In this document: piece after piece, positions 61,228-64,000 of the stretch
Numbering within the stretch: position 1 is the stretch's first letter
Layout of the letters: the number at the start of each line of letters is the position of its first letter
Source: Treponema sp.
Lineage (GTDB): Bacteria; Spirochaetota; Spirochaetia; Treponematales; Treponemataceae
Direction: 5' to 3'
Length of the DNA stretch: 64,000 nucleotides
Assembly: GCA_016290995.1 (NCBI GenBank)
Contig: JAEEVR010000011.1
Span: forward strand, 1 to 64,000
Program-made: the position numbers and the translations under genes
Notes under the pieces: model-generated
The model's database searches: none
What the model was told of the DNA's origin: nothing
What the model saw: only the letters and a program-made list of their open reading frames with translations

Positions 61228-61233
61228 ATAATA
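61228..61233 (-). promoter_or_regulatory. Candidate -10 of dnaE, near-leaderless
   Basis: TATTAT on the minus strand ends nine bases before the dnaE ATG. No clear -35 is seen at 16-18 bases upstream. Confidence 0.45.
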
Positions 61234-61273
61234 GCGCGTTTTGCGGGATTTTTCTAGTAGGAACGGATTTGTT

Positions 61274-62275
61274 TTATCCTCGCGCATACTTTGCCATTCC
61301 GAGAACTTCTTTTTTCCAACGTTCCACAAAATTTGCCGGAGCGATTGGTTTTGCGTTGACTCCTTGCGAAAGAATCCATTCCAAAACTCTTGTGGCTTGC
61401 GAGGAGGAAAATCTCATCACTGTGACGCAGTCTTCGTCAAAGTCTTCAAACTCTTGGTCGTCGGCCCACACACAGTCCTTTGCGTATTGACGCGCGTCGT
61501 CGTAGAATTCGATTTCATACTGAACTTTTTCCGCCTCGCTAAAAGCGCCGAATCTTCCGCCTCCGCAGCGAGAAGCGTAGTCAAAATCTTTTGGCAACTT
61601 GAACGTCTTGCTTGTGTTGGCGACGTTCTTCATTCGTGAAAGGTTAAAAAGCCGCTCGCCGCCCTTGCCGCCGTTGGCGCTTTGGTCGTAGCCAAAGACG
61701 AAGTGAAGGCCGTCTTGTAAAAGAACTTGGTATGGCCGCAAAATTCTGTGGGTGGTGGAAGTGTTCCATCGGCCGTTGTAATCGAATTTTAATACCTTAT
61801 TTTCTTGCATGGCTTTGATGACCGCGTTCCAAACTTCCTCGTTGACGGTGGTTTTGGGAAGAGGAGGAATGGCTATTCTTTTTATAAAATCTGAACTGGC
61901 CAGTCCTCGTGATTCGGAAAGAAAATTTATTATCGATGATATTTCTTTGTGGACAGGGCTACATTCGTATTGCGCCAAAAGTTGTTTTGCCAGCGAAAGA
62001 AAAACTATGTCCTTGGAAGAAATCATGTTGAGCGGCATTTCAAAATCTTTTTTGTAATAGTAGCCGCGATGGACTGCGTCGTATTCCAGAATATCACTCG
62101 CTCCAAAACGGTCGCGCAAAAATTCAATGTCGCGGTTTATCGTAGCAATCGAAACTTCGTTGTCGTATGCCAGCTGCTGACAATTTGGGTAGCAGCCCGA
62201 CTTTATTTTTGCGTGAATCTTGCAAAGACGCTCCAACATCAAGTGGTTGTCCAAGTGGCGTTTTTGGTTTTTCAT
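61274..62275 (-). CDS. WYL-domain transcriptional regulator
   Basis: 333 residues from ATG 62275, with GGAGGAATT just before it; upstream in-frame codons to 62326 run through the operator and promoter. N-terminal winged helix (about 10-70: LERLCKIHAKIKSGCYPNCQQLAYDNEVSIATINRDIEFLRDRFG) of DeoR type, then a WYL domain (about 150-230: VLKFDYNGRWNTSTTHRILRPYQVLLQDGLHFVFGYD) and a C-terminal WCX-like part (YEIEFYDDARQYAKDCVWAD). WYL proteins sense nucleic-acid or nucleotide-like ligands and often control phage-defence or mobile islands. A palindrome (62319-62337) overlaps its promoter, and two similar sites precede neighbouring genes. Confidence 0.9.
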   Translation of the reverse strand: MKNQKRHLDNHLMLERLCKIHAKIKSGCYPNCQQLAYDNEVSIATINRDIEFLRDRFGASDILEYDAVHRGYYYKKDFEMPLNMISSKDIVFLSLAKQLLAQYECSPVHKEISSIINFLSESRGLASSDFIKRIAIPPLPKTTVNEEVWNAVIKAMQENKVLKFDYNGRWNTSTTHRILRPYQVLLQDGLHFVFGYDQSANGGKGGERLFNLSRMKNVANTSKTFKLPKDFDYASRCGGGRFGAFSEAEKVQYEIEFYDDARQYAKDCVWADDQEFEDFDEDCVTVMRFSSSQATRVLEWILSQGVNAKPIAPANFVERWKKEVLGMAKYARG

Positions 62276-62293
62276 AATTCCTCCGGTTGTTTT

Positions 62294-62299
62294 AGTATA
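62294..62299 (-). promoter_or_regulatory. Candidate -10 of the WYL gene
   Basis: TATACT on the minus strand (62299-62294). The corresponding -35 position (62317-62322) overlaps the palindromic operator. Confidence 0.5.
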
Positions 62300-62318
62300 C
62301 ATATTATTGTGCCGGAGG

Positions 62319-62337
62319 TCTATCACAGCGTGATAGA
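62319..62337. promoter_or_regulatory. Palindromic operator site 1
   Basis: TCTATCA-CAGCG-TGATAGA, a perfect 7-bp palindrome with a 5-bp spacer, overlapping the -35 region of the WYL gene. Sites 2 and 3 share the arm sequence and spacing. Confidence 0.75.
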
Positions 62338-62369
62338 GATAGTTTTTTCAAAATATTGAAAAAACTATC
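62338..62369. repeat. Perfect 14-bp inverted repeat (terminator or operator)
   Basis: GATAGTTTTTTCAA (62338-62351) pairs with TTGAAAAAACTATC (62356-62369), 4-base loop. It overlaps the stop codon of the small minus-strand gene. Being AT-rich it is not a classical terminator, though it could act as one on either strand. It directly adjoins operator site 1. Confidence 0.65.
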
Positions 62370-62556
62370 ATTCTACATAAGTTCTTGGTGTTGGAACAAT
62401 TGCAAACTGTTTTCGAATGTTTTTTGCTTGAGCATATAGGAGCGCGTCCAAACGTCTGTATTGAGCGCGCATAAGCTCAAGCTGTTTTGCCCGCCATTCT
62501 TTTTCTCTTTGCGACAAAGAGATAAACAACTCCTGCTCCATTTGCTTGTATTTCAT
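62368..62556 (-). CDS. Small helical protein, unknown
   Basis: 62 residues from ATG 62556, which has GGGAGG at the right distance; an ATG at 62571 would put that site inside the gene. Highly charged and predicted helical (MEQELFISLSQREKEWRAKQLELMRAQYRRLDALLYAQAKNIRKQF), perhaps a coiled-coil or DNA-binding peptide. TATAAT (62585-62580) lies upstream, with operator site 2 over the -35 region. Divergent from the gene at 62694. No known family. Confidence 0.6.
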   Translation of the reverse strand: MKYKQMEQELFISLSQREKEWRAKQLELMRAQYRRLDALLYAQAKNIRKQFAIVPTPRTYVE

Positions 62557-62579
62557 GTATTTTCCTCCCATTGCGCAAA

Positions 62580-62613
62580 ATTATACTAGTCTGCTCTATC
62601 AAATCGCGCTAGA
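62580..62613 (-). promoter_or_regulatory. Promoter of the small gene with operator site 2
   Basis: TATAAT at 62585-62580 on the minus strand. Site TCTATCA-AATCG-CGCTAGA (62595-62613) covers the -35 position; the right arm matches the perfect palindrome at 5 of 7 bases. Confidence 0.6.
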
Positions 62614-62629
62614 GAAAAATATTTTTGAC

Positions 62630-62648
62630 TCTATCATGATTTGACAGA
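62630..62648. promoter_or_regulatory. Palindromic operator site 3
   Basis: TCTATCA-TGATT-TGACAGA; right arm 6 of 7 to the perfect palindrome, same 5-bp spacer. It lies 46 bases before the ATG at 62694 and contains TTGACA (62641-62646), a possible -35. Confidence 0.6.
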
Positions 62649-62693
62649 CCTAAGGGCTTACAATTCAAAATCATATTTAAGGAGGCTATAAAT

Positions 62694-62945
62694 ATGTATT
62701 ACGACACGCAAATCATTAATCTAGTTCCTCGAACTGACAAAACTCGATTAGGGTCGTTAGAGAATTACTTTAGGCAACAAGTAATAGAAACCAACAGCCC
62801 TTTTGCATGGCACAAACTTTCGCAGACAATAAGCGAAAAGAAAGTTGTTGCAAAAATTCATGAGGAATTAGATCGTGAATTTGCTTATGACGGAAAATCA
62901 AGCTTCTCAGAACTTCTAAAAAAGGAAACTGAAAAGACAAATTAA
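62694..62945 (+). CDS. Small protein, unknown
   Basis: 83 residues. AAGGAGG with good spacing supports the ATG. Soluble, charged and mainly helical, with no signal peptide or domain I recognise (RLGSLENYFRQQVIETNSPFAWHKLSQTISEKKVV in the middle). It lies downstream of operator site 3, divergent from the 62-residue gene, and 30 bases before the next gene. Could be an accessory or regulatory protein of the WYL-controlled island. Confidence 0.6.
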   Translation: MYYDTQIINLVPRTDKTRLGSLENYFRQQVIETNSPFAWHKLSQTISEKKVVAKIHEELDREFAYDGKSSFSELLKKETEKTN

Positions 62946-62975
62946 TTATAATCTAAATCTTATGGGGAATTTATT

Positions 62976-63452
62976 ATGAAAAAGACTATCTTATTATTTT
63001 TTGTTTTATGTGTTTTGGGACACGCATTCGCTCAGACAACGCTTGTTCCCAAAAAGAAGGTGATATCGCCGCAGTTTGAAAAGTTTGCAAAATACGGATT
63101 AGCAAATAGTGACGATTCAGTTTTTATGTTTAAACAGTACGGAATCCCGGTTATAGTACATTTTCGAAATGACAACGAAGGGATTTTGTTCTACGCTCTT
63201 GACGGCGACATGAGAACTGATGAGCGAATTTTGAATAATGGCACAATTGTCGCCGGTTTTCGCGGAAGCGCGGTCGAGACTTCATTTTTTATTTTTGACT
63301 ATTCTGACACAAAATTGGCCTTGGCCCTTTACGAAGCCCCTGCCGGCCGAGAATTCTTATTGCTAGAAAAAACACAATTTGAAAAGGACGCGTTGATTGA
63401 GAGGATTATCGAAGGTCAGACTGAACTTAAATGGATAAGGGATGAATTGTAA
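62976..63452 (+). CDS. Exported protein of unknown function
   Basis: 158 residues. A clear signal peptide (MKKTILLFFVLCVLGHAFA, cleavage about residue 19-20) and a mature part that appears beta-rich with NDNEGILFYALDGDM, TIVAGFRGSAVETSFFIFDYS and ending in a helix. No family recognised. A weak GGGG site precedes the ATG. Base composition is more AT-rich than the genes to the left. Confidence 0.65.
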   Translation: MKKTILLFFVLCVLGHAFAQTTLVPKKKVISPQFEKFAKYGLANSDDSVFMFKQYGIPVIVHFRNDNEGILFYALDGDMRTDERILNNGTIVAGFRGSAVETSFFIFDYSDTKLALALYEAPAGREFLLLEKTQFEKDALIERIIEGQTELKWIRDEL

Positions 63453-63465
63453 ACGTATAAAAATT

Positions 63466-63519
63466 TTGGACTTTTTTGAAAAGATGTGGTAGAATAGAAA
63501 TGTATTATTTAAAATACAT
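63466..63519 (+). promoter_or_regulatory. Promoter and inverted repeat before the last gene
   Basis: TTGGAC (63466-63471), spacer 18, TAGAAT (63490-63495). Just downstream ATGTATT (63500-63506) and AATACAT (63513-63519) form a 7-bp inverted repeat, a possible operator. Confidence 0.55.
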
Positions 63520-63531
63520 AAGGAGATAGAA

Positions 63532-64000
63532 ATGTTTGAAACTGAAGATGAATTTGATTCAGTTATTAAGCAAGAATGGGGTTTACCTATCGTATACGAT
63601 GGAATAACCAACATTGATGAATACACAAAAGCTCCGATAAAAATTTTGTGGATTTTAAAAGAAGGAAACGAAGGTGAGAAACAAGAGGAACGCTATCACA
63701 GAGATTTTCATCTAGACGATCATATTGTCGTTTATTATTCACGATGGAAATCAACTTACAAAAATATAATTTTAACAACATATGGAATATTGTATAACAT
63801 TCCATATAAACATATTCCATCTTTAAGCGAAGATTCAACGGTTAATGGTGAATATATGCTTAATAAAATCGCTTTGATAAATGTGAATAAAAATGGTGGT
63901 GGAGGTAGTTCGAATAGGAATGTCATTGAAGCAAACTACACGAAACATAAAAACATTCTTTTACAACAAATAGATGGCATAAATCCAGACATAATTATCA
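63532..64000 (+). CDS. Incomplete AT-rich gene, possibly UDG-superfamily-like; runs off the right edge
   Basis: At least 156 codons from ATG 63532 after AAGGAG, open to the edge. The protein begins MFETEDEFDSVIKQEWG and contains APIKILWILKEGNEG, ALINVNKNGGGGSSN, and near the edge ILLQQIDGINPDIII. That order (strand ending in LKE, then INVxK...G, then L..QI...NPDIII) recalls uncharacterised uracil-DNA-glycosylase-superfamily proteins, but this is only a pattern impression. Codon use (AAT, AAA, ATA, ATT) is clearly more AT-rich than the rest, suggesting acquisition by transfer. Confidence 0.6.
   Translation, partial: MFETEDEFDSVIKQEWGLPIVYDGITNIDEYTKAPIKILWILKEGNEGEKQEERYHRDFHLDDHIVVYYSRWKSTYKNIILTTYGILYNIPYKHIPSLSEDSTVNGEYMLNKIALINVNKNGGGGSSNRNVIEANYTKHKNILLQQIDGINPDIII

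Noticed and set aside
62276..62326. Extended N-terminus of the WYL regulator
   Set aside because: Upstream codons run through the -10 and operator; ATG 62275 has GGAGGAATT directly before it.

Overview
The window reads as chromosome of a spirochaete of the genus Treponema, most likely a host-associated (gut or rumen) species. The basis is protein content: a short alanyl-tRNA synthetase without the C-Ala domain, a CarD-IspDF gene pair, a giant spirochaete-type coiled-coil protein, a recognisable relative of the T. pallidum adhesin Tp0751 (pallilysin), type III glutamine synthetase, and a dense set of c-di-GMP and cAMP signalling proteins. Genes are tightly packed on both strands. I see no rRNA, tRNA, CRISPR array, prophage or transposase.

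Layout. 1-618 is the 3' end of purD, sharing a two-way terminator with convergent glnN (715-2811), whose leader holds a terminator-like attenuator. 3022-7601 carries two tandem membrane GGDEF/EAL paralogues. 7605-11801 holds a short-chain dehydrogenase and a sugar ABC operon (lipoprotein plus two permeases). 12149-15993 has an HD-GYP phosphodiesterase facing an operon of acetyltransferase, DbpA-type RNA-binding protein and metallo-hydrolase. 16008-18673 is the divergent protease pair clpP/ftsH with interlocked promoters. 18670-21375 encodes the Tp0751-like protein and a solute-binding-like protein, followed by a structured 476-base intergenic region. 21852-27114 is alaS, then a SurA/PrsA-like chaperone, nusB and a TPR lipoprotein. 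27127-29040 is groES and a GH13 lipoprotein.

29166-32588 is the most unusual system: two tandem copies of a two-gene unit, each a two-helix ion channel with an RCK domain followed by a separate cyclic-nucleotide-binding protein. The second channel has a perfect TVGYGD filter; the first has lost it. 32741-34607 is carD-ispDF. On the minus strand 34637-45117 are the coiled-coil giant, a HAD phosphatase, an exported protein and a 1524-residue activase. 45156-48307 is a coiled-coil membrane protein with a class III nucleotide cyclase, a possible cAMP source for the channel module. 48461-51100 is a sulfatase-modifying-factor/26-residue-repeat lipoprotein. 51320-54697 is valS plus a small (p)ppGpp-hydrolase-like HD protein. 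54690-61218 is the operon dnaE-yggT-recG.

The right end (about 61274-64000) is accessory: a WYL regulator, short unknown genes and an incomplete AT-rich gene. Three copies of a palindrome TCTATCA-N5-TGATAGA lie around the WYL gene and a divergent pair of small genes, suggesting a local regulon.

A general feature is that at least eleven genes have a good sigma-70 promoter whose -10 box ends only 6 to 9 bases before the start codon, so they are predicted to be leaderless or nearly so. Genes inside operons instead have Shine-Dalgarno sequences.
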